This document shows, piece after piece, positions 1 to 7,607 of a DNA stretch of 64,000 nucleotides. The stretch's first letter is position 1. Every line of letters begins with the position of its first letter. The stretch is taken from contig CANRNJ010000003.1 in assembly GCA_947631955.1 (NCBI GenBank), forward strand, positions 1 through 64,000, written 5' to 3'. Below the pieces are notes generated by a model, which saw only the letters and a program-made list of their open reading frames with translations, ran no database searches and was not told the origin of the DNA. A program made the translations under genes and the position numbers. The DNA is from an uncultured Lachnospiraceae bacterium. Lineage in GTDB: Bacteria; Bacillota; Clostridia; Lachnospirales; Lachnospiraceae.

Positions 1-30
1 TCAGATGAAAACAATTCAAAAAAAGAGTAA
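1..30 (+). CDS. C-terminal end of an upstream gene (partial)
   Basis: Frame 1 reads nine codons (SDENNSKKE) and then a TAA stop at 28-30, followed 35 bases later by a strong terminator. This fits the tail of a gene that begins before the window. The family cannot be recognised from nine residues. Confidence 0.35.
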   Translation, partial: SDENNSKKE

Positions 31-64
31 AGGAAAATAAAATTACCATACTTCAAAACAAAGA

Positions 65-110
65 AAAAAGTCTCGCAACCGACCTGTTTATAGGGTCTGC
101 GAGACTTTTT
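65..110. terminator. Bidirectional rho-independent terminator
   Basis: A 13-bp perfect inverted repeat (AAAAAGTCTCGCA at 65-77 against TGCGAGACTTTTT at 98-110) encloses a 20-base loop. The arms begin with A-runs and end with T-runs, so it can terminate transcription from either side. It separates the upstream gene end from the repeat-flanked module. Confidence 0.85.
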
Positions 111-267
111 GTTCTTTTCAACTGTCAAAGACAGGATTATACCACATTTCTGCCATTTTCTCAATCAGTATCATCATCGAGTTTTGTACCAAAAGTTGCT
201 TACCGCAGTACAGATAAAAGCGGTCTGCTGTGGATAAAATTACGGAAATTCAAGATCCTCAAAATGA

Positions 268-296
268 TTGAATTACACGGGAATGTATCTTATAAT
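268..296 (+). promoter_or_regulatory. Sigma-A-type promoter of antitoxin copy 1
   Basis: TTGAAT (268-273), a 17-base spacer and TATAAT (291-296) make a near-consensus promoter 33 bases before the ATG at 329. It lies inside the duplicated unit, so the second copy carries it at 6470-6498. Confidence 0.8.
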
Positions 297-328
297 AGTT
301 GAAATGAAAAAGATAACAGGAGGTGCTT

Positions 329-568
329 ATGAGTACGTCAGAATATACGATTTCAATGCTTGAAACAATGCCGGAAGATGAATTAAGAGAAGTTCAAAAA
401 TATATTCAATATCGCATTTTTAAAGATATGAGTGATATTCCTATGGAGTCATTTAATGAGGATGTCATTGTCAGGCAGCTTACTGAATCCATGAAAAAAA
501 GCGATATGGGAGCTGCAACACCAGCTGATATCGTGTCACAGCAAATGAAGGATAAATATGCAATATAA
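329..568 (+). CDS. Orphan antitoxin-like protein, copy 1
   Basis: This 79-residue acidic protein begins MSTSEYTISMLETMPEDE and has a helical middle (EVQKYIQYRIF), the layout of type II antitoxins of clostridial RelE/ParE cassettes. That assignment is inferred from pattern, not from a search. ATG 329 was chosen because AGGAGG at 318-323 lies six bases upstream; a GTG at 323 is inside the Shine-Dalgarno. The next gene starts inside its end (ATG 558) but stops after 11 codons, so the toxin is missing. An identical copy lies at 6531-6770. Confidence 0.7.
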   Translation: MSTSEYTISMLETMPEDELREVQKYIQYRIFKDMSDIPMESFNEDVIVRQLTESMKKSDMGAATPADIVSQQMKDKYAI

Positions 569-593
569 AGTAGAATGTATTGATTTGATATAA
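558..593 (+). pseudogene. Truncated toxin start after antitoxin copy 1
   Basis: ATG 558 overlaps the antitoxin stop region and reads MQYKVECIDLI before a stop at 591-593. The beginning MQYKVE resembles the first strand of RelE/ParE toxins, which usually overlap their antitoxin in this way. The second repeat copy shows the same start (6760) diverging after MQYKVE. I read both as stumps of one lost toxin gene. Confidence 0.45.
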
Positions 594-637
594 TTGCCAA
601 GAAGTTGCGAAAAATATCATCTAACTCTACAAAAATA

Positions 638-666
638 TTGACATTTTGCCAAATAGAACCTAAAAT
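638..666 (+). promoter_or_regulatory. Sigma-A-type promoter of the XRE regulator and module
   Basis: TTGACA (638-643), a 17-base spacer and TAAAAT (661-666) lie 30 bases before ATG 696. This is the best candidate promoter for the regulator and perhaps for the following three genes. Confidence 0.75.
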
Positions 667-695
667 AGTATTTATAAGTAATGTGAGGAGTAATA

Positions 696-908
696 ATGCA
701 AATTAGTTATAAAAAACTATGGATACTACTTATTGAAAAAGAAATATCACCGGCTACGATGAGAAAAGACTTAAACATTGCCACTGGAACGATGACTAAA
801 ATGCGTAGGAATGAAGAAGTGGCGCTTTCGGTACTCTTGCGGATATGCGAATACTTGGACTGCAATATAGGTGATATATGTGATGCGGTGAAAGTAGAAA
901 TCGAGTAA
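696..908 (+). CDS. XRE/Cro-family transcriptional regulator
   Basis: This 70-residue protein is almost entirely one Cro/C1-type helix-turn-helix: SPATMRKDLNIATGTMTKMR carries the scaffold and recognition helices, followed by LLRICEYLDCNIGDICD, the usual last helix of small regulators of this kind. It has a good ribosome site (GTGAGGAG) before ATG 696. It lies 36 bases before the first zinc-ribbon gene and after a strong promoter, so it probably regulates the SPFH module or itself. No operator could be assigned. Confidence 0.85.
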   Translation: MQISYKKLWILLIEKEISPATMRKDLNIATGTMTKMRRNEEVALSVLLRICEYLDCNIGDICDAVKVEIE

Positions 909-944
909 TGTTTTAACCAGTCAAATACATTGGAGGAACGAGAG

Positions 945-2042
945 ATGAAAATACAATTTTGCGCTTACTGTGGGACGAAGTTGGATGATGCTGCGCGATT
1001 TTGTAAAAATTGTGGAGAACCTGTAGCGCAAGCACAGCAGCCTGTAGATGAAATTTCCTCCAGCGATGAACCGAAGATGAAAATAGAACCACCTAAGAAG
1101 GAGCAAACTGAAGAAGATACAAGGTCAAAAAGGAAAATCGTGTATGACGGAGAATTATATAAATGTCCTAACTGTGGCGAACTATTAAAATCATTCACAA
1201 CGGTCTGCCCGACTTGCGCTTATGAGATTCGTGGTGTTCATCCGAACAGTCCTGTCGAAGCACTTTCTAAAAAAGTAGAAATGGCGTCTTCTTTGGACGA
1301 TAAAATCGAGCTTATTATTAACTTTTATATTCCTAACACCAAAGAAGATATTTATGATTTTTTCATTTTGGCTGTTTCTAATCTTGAAGACAAGCGGTTT
1401 GAAACTGATGATGCTTGGCTAGCCAAGTTAGAGCAAGCGTATCATAAGGCAAAACTCTCTTTTGGCAATACTGCTGAATTTGAATATTTGGAAAAATTGT
1501 ACATTCAGACACGAAAAAAGGTGAACAAGAGAGAACGTGGTATTGCTGCAATCTTTAGGCGAAATCACATAGCAATTGTTACAGCTCTTTCGATTTGCGG
1601 CGGCATAATAATGATAGCTATTGGTATTATTTTGTATATAATATCTGGGAAAGACGGAAATTCCGGAGCAGGTATGGGTGGATATATACTTGTCATGCTT
1701 GGTATGGCTTCCTTAATTGCGCCATATTTGATTCTTGAAGAGATGAAAGAGAAAGCTAGTAAGGATGAGAAAAAAAGAGCTTCTCAAGAAACTAACAGTA
1801 ATATTCGTTCTATCGGAAAATGCAGCGACGAGTTTTGTGATGAAAACTATGATGATATGGTTGAGTTCCTAAGATCTCGTGGATTTAGGAGTGTGGTTGC
1901 CAAGCCCGAAAAAAAAAGATTGCGTGATACTGAAGGTGCAGTAAAAAGTATCAGTATTGCAGGCAACACCGAGTTTAGCGAAGACGATGAGTTTGACATA
2001 GATTCAACTATAATTATTCGATACTATTCGAAAATGCGATAG
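945..2042 (+). CDS. Double zinc-ribbon membrane protein with PASTA-like C-terminus
   Basis: A 365-residue protein with two zinc ribbons (Cys 6/9/20/23 and 74/77/88/91), a helical middle (about 100-200), two membrane segments (about 209-234 and 246-266) and a C-terminal PASTA-like unit ending GNTEFSEDDEFDIDSTIII. A related unit occurs in the 854-residue protein two genes on. ATG 945 was preferred because GGAGG at 932-936 is correctly spaced; TTG 930 overlaps the site. The layout recalls YdjG-type zinc-ribbon membrane proteins of the Bacillus ydjFGHI membrane-stress locus. The biochemical role is unknown. Confidence 0.75.
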   Translation: MKIQFCAYCGTKLDDAARFCKNCGEPVAQAQQPVDEISSSDEPKMKIEPPKKEQTEEDTRSKRKIVYDGELYKCPNCGELLKSFTTVCPTCAYEIRGVHPNSPVEALSKKVEMASSLDDKIELIINFYIPNTKEDIYDFFILAVSNLEDKRFETDDAWLAKLEQAYHKAKLSFGNTAEFEYLEKLYIQTRKKVNKRERGIAAIFRRNHIAIVTALSICGGIIMIAIGIILYIISGKDGNSGAGMGGYILVMLGMASLIAPYLILEEMKEKASKDEKKRASQETNSNIRSIGKCSDEFCDENYDDMVEFLRSRGFRSVVAKPEKKRLRDTEGAVKSISIAGNTEFSEDDEFDIDSTIIIRYYSKMR

Positions 2043-2058
2043 TGGAGGAAAATAAATT

Positions 2059-3441
2059 ATGGCTTTGTTTGATAAAAACAAAAGAAAAGGCGGATTGATG
2101 AATGAAATCCGTTGTGATGAACCATCCTATTTGATTTGGAAATGGCACCCGGCAGGATCTCAGCAAGGCAATAATAACAGAGAAAATGCTATTCGATGGG
2201 GTTCAGCTCTGAGAGTGAAAGAGGGCGAAGTTGCCGTATTTGTATATAAGCAGAAAAATGGCATTATGCAAGATTTTATTGTCGGTCCATTCGACAAGAC
2301 GATTAAAACTGCAAATTTTCCCGTACTTGCAAATATTCTTGGGGCGGCTTATGATGGTGGAACCCCGTTCCAAGCTGAAATTTATTTTATAAACCTTGCC
2401 CGTATAGTCCAAGTAAAATTTGGTGTGCCTTATTTTGATGTTTATGATCCGAGATTTTCTGATTTTGGCGTTCCTGTGGCTGTAAGAGGCACTGTTAGTT
2501 TTAGAATTGAAGATTATAGGAAATTTATTAAATTGCACAGACTCAATAGCTTTGATCTTGAAGAGTTTCAGCAGCAGATACGCGATGCTGTGATTCGTTA
2601 TGTCAAAGATGTTGTTGCCAACGCTCCGGCAGCACATGATATTCCATTAGTTCAAATTGAAAGCAAGACAGCCCAGATTAATGACATAATTGAATATGAT
2701 CTGGGAGAAAGACTAAGGGATACTTTTGGAGTCGTCACCTCTGGGGTTGATATTGGTGCCATTGAAATTGACAAATCCAGTGATAGCTATAGGCAGCTAA
2801 TAGCGGTGACAAAAGATGTTGATACTGCAATTGTAAAAGCAGAAGCTGAGGCAAAGGTCAGGGACATTGCGGTCAAACAGCGCATAGAAGCAGAACATTA
2901 CGAAGAAACCCTGCGTATTCAACGTGAGGAAGGACAGTATGCCCAACATAAGCAAACACAGTCCTCAAATATGGGTGCTTTTCAGGTGGAAAAACAAGCT
3001 GAAGTTGGTGTCGCAGGAGCTAATGCACTTGGACAAATGGGAGCAAATGGTGCAGGTGATATAAACCTTTCTGGCGGTGAAGGCGGCAGCGGTTTTAATA
3101 TGGCTGCAATGATGGCAAGCATGGCTGTCGGTGGTGCTGTCGGACAAAATATCGCCGGTTCCATGAATCATATGATGTCGGGTATAAATCAACCGATTCA
3201 AAATGATATGACACCGCCGCCAATACCGAAGACTGTTTATCATGTCGCTGTGAACGGTCAGGCAACCGGGCCTTTTGAAGTGAAGATATTGGAACAAATG
3301 GCAGCATCCGGCCAACTTGTAAAAGACAGTTTGGTTTGGAAAAACGGAATGGAACAATGGGCCAAAGCCGGAGAGGTTGATGAACTTAAAAATATATTCA
3401 CTACAATACCGCCCATACCGCCTACAGGAAAGGGGAATTGA
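2059..3441 (+). CDS. SPFH-domain protein with C-terminal GYF_2 domain (YdjI-like)
   Basis: A 460-residue soluble protein. Residues about 30-280 match the SPFH/virion-core-like family (for example WKWHP, RWGSALRVKEGEVAVF). An alpha-helical stretch follows (about 265-310), then a Gly/Ala/Met-rich segment, and residues about 393-450 form a GYF_2/DUF4339 domain (VNGQATGPFEVKILEQM...LVWKNGMEQWAKAGEV). The tail is Pro-rich (IPPIPP). Bacillus YdjI of this family recruits PspA to stressed membrane with YdjG/YdjH. Here it is flanked by two zinc-ribbon membrane proteins, 16 bases after the first and 3 before the second, so a co-translated complex is likely. No pspA gene is seen nearby. Confidence 0.85.
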   Translation: MALFDKNKRKGGLMNEIRCDEPSYLIWKWHPAGSQQGNNNRENAIRWGSALRVKEGEVAVFVYKQKNGIMQDFIVGPFDKTIKTANFPVLANILGAAYDGGTPFQAEIYFINLARIVQVKFGVPYFDVYDPRFSDFGVPVAVRGTVSFRIEDYRKFIKLHRLNSFDLEEFQQQIRDAVIRYVKDVVANAPAAHDIPLVQIESKTAQINDIIEYDLGERLRDTFGVVTSGVDIGAIEIDKSSDSYRQLIAVTKDVDTAIVKAEAEAKVRDIAVKQRIEAEHYEETLRIQREEGQYAQHKQTQSSNMGAFQVEKQAEVGVAGANALGQMGANGAGDINLSGGEGGSGFNMAAMMASMAVGGAVGQNIAGSMNHMMSGINQPIQNDMTPPPIPKTVYHVAVNGQATGPFEVKILEQMAASGQLVKDSLVWKNGMEQWAKAGEVDELKNIFTTIPPIPPTGKGN

Positions 3442-3444
3442 GAG

Positions 3445-6009
3445 ATGAAATGTCCAGAATGCGGGGCCGAAATTTCAGAAGATGCAAAGTTTTGTTCATA
3501 CTGCGGCTATAAAATTGAAACGACTACGCCGCCGATTGTGAGTGAAACTGTTTCAGATTCAGATGACATACAGGATGAGTCTGTCAATTCTGAGAATAAA
3601 GAGCCAGATGCTCCAAAATCCATAGGTGATAAAATTAAAGATAAAATTTCTGAAAAATGGCATAGTCTAAGTGTATATGGTAAAATCACAACAATAGCCG
3701 GTATTTTATTTGTACTATTATGCCTTACAGCGTTTTTATTTGGCAAAACTGCCGCAGGTATTATTGCGATATTGCAAATTATTTTGACTATAGTTGCAAT
3801 GCTTATGAAGAAGCAGATTATTAAAGCTCCTAATAATTGGCTTTACATACTCGTATTTGCGCTCGCGGTCATTCTTCTCTTCCCCTATATCAGCTTGTTT
3901 AGAATGAACAAGGGTGATACCAATAAGATTGCTGATATCAATAATGCCAGTGATGCTGGTGAATTTGTATGGTCTGATATTGTACTGGCAGATGTTGTCC
4001 CTGAACCAAAGTCACATTTGGGAGAAATTTTAAGTAACAGTGCTGACCGTTTGTTGCTATCTGTGTATGAAACAGCAGTTTCTGACTACAATAAGTATGT
4101 CGAATCCTGTAAAGCAAAGGGGTTTACCGTTAAGGCTGAAGAGTCTGATTATTCATACGATGTTTATAATACAGACGGATATAAATTATTCTTATATTAC
4201 GATGAAGGCAATAGCAAAATGCAAATAAGCATTGAGGCTCCAGAACAATATGAAACACTTACATGGCCGGACAGCACGATCCCCAGTATGCTTCCGATGC
4301 CGACATCTGCAAATGGAGAAATAGTACAAGACAGCGAAACAGGTTTTAAGGCAAATATAGGTAATACCTCGATTGACGATTTTGAGGATTATGCAGCAGC
4401 ATGTGCTGATAAGGGATTTAATATTGATGTCTATGAGTCTGGTGAATCCTATTCTGCTGAAAATAGCGAAGGGTATAAATTGTCAGTATCCTATCAGTGG
4501 AATAGAGTTATGACTATTTCCGTTGAAGAGCCGGAATATAAGGTTTCTTTTGAAATTGAGTGCGTAGAAAACTTGCTTTTCAGCAAGTATAATGTTGATG
4601 TTTATCTTGATGATATGCTTGAGGAAACTATTGAGCACGGCACAACCAAGACTTTCGATGCGATATTGACCAAGGGTATATATGAGATTAAGTTTGCGAA
4701 TGAAGAAAATGGAGATGTTACAGGAACAGTAGAGATTGACATTCATCGAGATGAAACGCTAAAATATAAGATTTCATGCGCGAGTGATAAAATTGACGTA
4801 GAAACCATTGTGGGCACTATTTCTGAATATGGAGAGGATGAAGCGCCCATTCCGCAATCTGCATCTTCCTATAAGTTTGGTAATTACAAAGATGCTCAAA
4901 AAGAGCTTACTGATGCGGGATTTACCAATATTTCTTATGAAATTCTCTACGATATTGTGTTGGGATGGACGGATGAAGGTGAGATAGAAAGTATTTCTGT
5001 AGATGGAAATACAGATTTTGAAAAAAATGATATTTTTAAGAAAGATGCGCCTATTGTGATTACCTATCACATGAAAGAAGATGATGATCCGGATAAACCG
5101 GTTGAGAATGAAGATAAAGAATCTGATGAGGGAGAATCTGAAACACCTATACAAAAGCCAGAAGAAACTGAAGAACAAAAACAGGCTAAAGCGGCCAAAG
5201 AAGCTGCATTGGAAGATGTACTGCCTAAAGAAATGGCAAGGCGCGCATTAGTTGTAGCTATGACCAATTGCTCAGCAAGTGATGTGTTTGCTGCAGATGG
5301 TAATTCTTATGATACTACGAAATTTCATTCATATGATGATATTGATGACTTCTTTTTGACCGTGGATACTGATGGAGTATGGACTGCATTGAACGATAGC
5401 ACATGGCATGTTGATGATATTATTTTTAGAATGAGCGATTATGATACGCGCATAAAGGTTACATGTGATATCAACATGGATGAAAATAATTACATTATAT
5501 CCAATGTTGATCAAGTATATGCGGCAAAGGAATATATTAACAGCGATGACCCCTCAAAGATTAGTCCGGATCATTTGGAACCATCTGAAAACACTCCGTT
5601 TTTAACAGTTCCTGGTAATCTGATAGAAAATGATCGTGATGATGTTGCTGTGCAAGGGAAGTTAAATAAGAAAGAAATTCATGATGATTGGGTGAATAGC
5701 CAATTTAGTATCTGGGACGGAGCACATAAGACATTAGAAAAGTTGATAAAAAAGCAACTCAATGATGAAAAATCATACAAACATATTAAAACAACTTATA
5801 TTAGTATTGATAATGATGAACAAAAGGATGAAGTAAATAGCATACTAGAGGAAGAAGGCTGTTCGCAGCGTGTTGAGTTAGATGATTTGTTTATCAGAAC
5901 AGAATTTTCTGCCCAAAATTATTTTAATGCAACTGTCAAGCAAATTGCCTATGGCATAGTAGATTACAGCACAAACGAAACCATACTAGTCGCTATTAAA
6001 ATGCTGTGA
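3445..6009 (+). CDS. Large zinc-ribbon membrane protein with repeated extracytoplasmic domains
   Basis: An 854-residue protein: zinc ribbon (Cys 3/6/17/20), acidic linker, three membrane segments (about 80-100, 103-121, 132-152), then about 700 residues probably outside the membrane. These hold two tandem related units (WSDIVLADVVPEPKS... and WPDSTIPSMLPMPTS..., about 172-345), a beta-rich segment, a PASTA-like unit (about 485-555, with GNTDFEKNDIFKKDAPIVI), an acidic Glu/Lys linker and a C-terminal domain. It starts three bases after the SPFH gene with GAGAG ahead of the ATG. It looks like the sensor or scaffold of the module. Function is inferred from context only. Confidence 0.75.
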   Translation: MKCPECGAEISEDAKFCSYCGYKIETTTPPIVSETVSDSDDIQDESVNSENKEPDAPKSIGDKIKDKISEKWHSLSVYGKITTIAGILFVLLCLTAFLFGKTAAGIIAILQIILTIVAMLMKKQIIKAPNNWLYILVFALAVILLFPYISLFRMNKGDTNKIADINNASDAGEFVWSDIVLADVVPEPKSHLGEILSNSADRLLLSVYETAVSDYNKYVESCKAKGFTVKAEESDYSYDVYNTDGYKLFLYYDEGNSKMQISIEAPEQYETLTWPDSTIPSMLPMPTSANGEIVQDSETGFKANIGNTSIDDFEDYAAACADKGFNIDVYESGESYSAENSEGYKLSVSYQWNRVMTISVEEPEYKVSFEIECVENLLFSKYNVDVYLDDMLEETIEHGTTKTFDAILTKGIYEIKFANEENGDVTGTVEIDIHRDETLKYKISCASDKIDVETIVGTISEYGEDEAPIPQSASSYKFGNYKDAQKELTDAGFTNISYEILYDIVLGWTDEGEIESISVDGNTDFEKNDIFKKDAPIVITYHMKEDDDPDKPVENEDKESDEGESETPIQKPEETEEQKQAKAAKEAALEDVLPKEMARRALVVAMTNCSASDVFAADGNSYDTTKFHSYDDIDDFFLTVDTDGVWTALNDSTWHVDDIIFRMSDYDTRIKVTCDINMDENNYIISNVDQVYAAKEYINSDDPSKISPDHLEPSENTPFLTVPGNLIENDRDDVAVQGKLNKKEIHDDWVNSQFSIWDGAHKTLEKLIKKQLNDEKSYKHIKTTYISIDNDEQKDEVNSILEEEGCSQRVELDDLFIRTEFSAQNYFNATVKQIAYGIVDYSTNETILVAIKML

Positions 6010-6139
6010 TATTATATGTTTATAAAGACACTGAGCATTTGTCAGATGTGCTGTTTATTTCCTGATTTCTGGAGATAAAATAAAATTTTGATAAGCTGTA
6101 ATTCATATGAGAAGATTCAATGAAAAGGGTGATTGAATA

Positions 6140-6358
6140 TTGACAATTATATTTACTGTTGTTTTGCTTTGGATTGTGTGGAAAATGCTGATATTGGAGT
6201 TTAAGGCGGCGTGGGGAATTGTAAGGGTTTTGTGTACAGTGCTTCTGCTCCCACTGTTTCTACTTGGAATGGTATGTGCGGGATTATTGTATATTGCTGT
6301 TCCGATACTTATCATTATTGGGATGATTGTATTGATTTGTAGTGCCGCTAGGTCATAA
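6140..6358 (+). CDS. Small hydrophobic membrane protein
   Basis: This 72-residue protein has two membrane spans: TIIFTVVLLWIVWKMLILEF near the N-terminus and a long hydrophobic C-terminal half ending LIIIGMIVLICSAARS. It starts at a TTG (6140) with AGGGTG upstream. It is the last gene inside the repeat-flanked segment and could be a small partner of the SPFH module. No family recognised. Confidence 0.5.
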   Translation: MTIIFTVVLLWIVWKMLILEFKAAWGIVRVLCTVLLLPLFLLGMVCAGLLYIAVPILIIIGMIVLICSAARS

Positions 6359-6362
6359 GTAT

Positions 6363-6464
6363 AACCTCACCCATTCGCAGGAACTTGGTTGGCTTGCAGA
6401 TGCCAATATCGAAATTGCACATCTGAAAAACATCGTAAAATGGGTAAAATGGGCACATTACTAA
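6363..6464 (+). pseudogene. C-terminal gene remnant at the repeat junction
   Basis: One frame stays open and protein-like (for example QELGWLADANIEIAHLKN, ending VKWAHY) and stops at TAA 6462-6464, exactly where the second 311-bp repeat begins (6463). There is no start codon in a sensible place, so it reads as the tail of a gene cut off upstream. Family not recognised. Confidence 0.35.
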
Positions 6465-6469
6465 AATGA

Positions 6470-6498
6470 TTGAATTACACGGGAATGTATCTTATAAT
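6470..6498 (+). promoter_or_regulatory. Promoter of antitoxin copy 2
   Basis: Same TTGAAT/17/TATAAT promoter as at 268-296, carried inside the repeat (hexamers 6470-6475 and 6493-6498). Confidence 0.8.
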
Positions 6499-6530
6499 AG
6501 TTGAAATGAAAAAGATAACAGGAGGTGCTT

Positions 6531-6770
6531 ATGAGTACGTCAGAATATACGATTTCAATGCTTGAAACAATGCCGGAAGATGAATTAAGAGAAGTTCAAA
6601 AATATATTCAATATCGCATTTTTAAAGATATGAGTGATATTCCTATGGAGTCATTTAATGAGGATGTCATTGTCAGGCAGCTTACTGAATCCATGAAAAA
6701 AAGCGATATGGGAGCTGCAACACCAGCTGATATCGTGTCACAGCAAATGAAGGATAAATATGCAATATAA
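6531..6770 (+). CDS. Orphan antitoxin-like protein, copy 2
   Basis: 79 residues, identical to the product at 329-568, with the same promoter and AGGAGG site. It is followed by ATG 6760, which gives only MQYKVEPH before a stop at 6784-6786, so this copy also lacks its toxin. A different antitoxin/toxin pair begins 88 bases downstream, suggesting layered cassette exchange at this spot. Confidence 0.7.
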   Translation: MSTSEYTISMLETMPEDELREVQKYIQYRIFKDMSDIPMESFNEDVIVRQLTESMKKSDMGAATPADIVSQQMKDKYAI

Positions 6771-6797
6771 AGTTGAACCTCACTAAAGAATATATCG

Positions 6798-6825
6798 TTG
6801 ACAATGTCATACAATATATTATAAT
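6798..6825 (+). promoter_or_regulatory. Promoter of the RelB/PIN operon
   Basis: TTGACA (6798-6803), a 16-base spacer and TATAAT (6820-6825) lie 33 bases before ATG 6859. The spacer and flanks contain partly symmetrical AT-rich sequence (TTGACAATGTC, ATTATAATTG), a plausible autoregulatory site for the antitoxin, as is usual for RelB/DinJ systems. Confidence 0.75.
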
Positions 6826-6858
6826 TGAATTACAAATCATTCAAGGGAGATGATTGAT

Positions 6859-7152
6859 ATGGCAACTACATTGGTACAGGTCAGGATTGATGATGAATTA
6901 AAAAATCAAGCAACTGCTGTGTATGACGCATTGGGAATTGATTTATCTACAGCGGTGCGGATGTTCTTGAAAAGATCGGTCATGGTTAATGGCGTTCCTT
7001 TTGATATGATTTTGCCAAAGAGTGATTATAAAGCTGAAAAAGCAGCGAGAGCTCTTCAGAAGTTAAGCAGCGCTGCCATGGAAAACGGAACTTCAAAAAT
7101 GACTTTGGATGAGATAAATGCTGAAATAGAAGTGGTAAGAAAAACAAAATAG
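6859..7152 (+). CDS. RelB/DinJ-family antitoxin
   Basis: A 97-residue protein with the ribbon-helix-helix start of RelB/DinJ antitoxins: ATTLVQVRIDDELKNQA (strand), ALGIDLSTAVRMFLKR (helices), then GVPFDM. The C-terminal half is charged and would wrap the toxin. ATG 6859 has AAGGGAG nine bases upstream; the ATG at 6850 abuts it. It lies 11 bases before the PIN gene, forming a two-gene toxin-antitoxin operon. Confidence 0.88.
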   Translation: MATTLVQVRIDDELKNQATAVYDALGIDLSTAVRMFLKRSVMVNGVPFDMILPKSDYKAEKAARALQKLSSAAMENGTSKMTLDEINAEIEVVRKTK

Positions 7153-7163
7153 GAGACGATACA

Positions 7164-7577
7164 ATGCGTTATTATGCGGTAATAGACACAAATGTATTGG
7201 TTTCCGCTATGTTAAAGGTTCAGTCTGTTCCGGGACAGATTGCCAACGAAGCACTTTTAGGCGATCTGATTCCTTTATTATGCGATGAAATAGTTGCAGA
7301 GTATCGGGAAGTGTTAGCACGCCCGAAATTTAAGTTTGATCAGATCATGGTGGCAACTTTTATTGATGGTATAATCAGCAGAGGTATCTTTGTAGATGCG
7401 GTTCCGATAGGAGAAATAATCCCTGACCTTAAAGATGTTATTTTCTATGAGGTGGTCATGGAGGGCCGAAAAGAACATGATAACGCATATCTTGTGACAG
7501 GGAATATCAAGCATTTCCCCGTAAAACCTTATGTTGTTACGCCTAAAGAAATGATTGATATCATGCATAAAGAATGA
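7164..7577 (+). CDS. PIN-domain toxin (putative ribonuclease, COG1569-like)
   Basis: A 137-residue PIN-fold protein. Near the N-terminus YAVIDTNVLVSAML gives the first metal-binding Asp, EIVAEYREVLARPKF follows in the middle, and near the end KEHDNAYLVTGNIKHFP supplies the later acidic residues, matching the PIN_3 toxin family. Such toxins are metal-dependent RNases neutralised by the upstream antitoxin. AGGAG lies ahead of ATG 7164. Acidic residues look complete, so it is probably active. Confidence 0.88.
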   Translation: MRYYAVIDTNVLVSAMLKVQSVPGQIANEALLGDLIPLLCDEIVAEYREVLARPKFKFDQIMVATFIDGIISRGIFVDAVPIGEIIPDLKDVIFYEVVMEGRKEHDNAYLVTGNIKHFPVKPYVVTPKEMIDIMHKE

Positions 7578-7607
7578 GCAAAACTTGAAATGAGAGGGAA
7601 ATATGTA

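Larger units (their letters stand above)
261..571 (+). repeat. 311-bp direct repeat, copy 1
   Basis: Positions 261-571 are identical by eye to 6463-6773, at an offset of 6202. The unit runs from just before the promoter to three bases past the stop of an antitoxin-like gene, so it is a duplicated expression cassette. Sequence outside both edges is unrelated. Perfect identity, including silent positions, implies a recent duplication or ongoing gene conversion. Confidence 0.95.
6463..6773 (+). repeat. 311-bp direct repeat, copy 2
   Basis: Identical by eye to 261-571. The left edge cuts into a gene remnant's stop codon and the right edge ends shortly after the antitoxin stop. The two copies bracket 5.9 kb with the SPFH module. 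There are no terminal inverted repeats or transposase, so homologous or illegitimate recombination is likelier than insertion-sequence movement. Confidence 0.95.
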
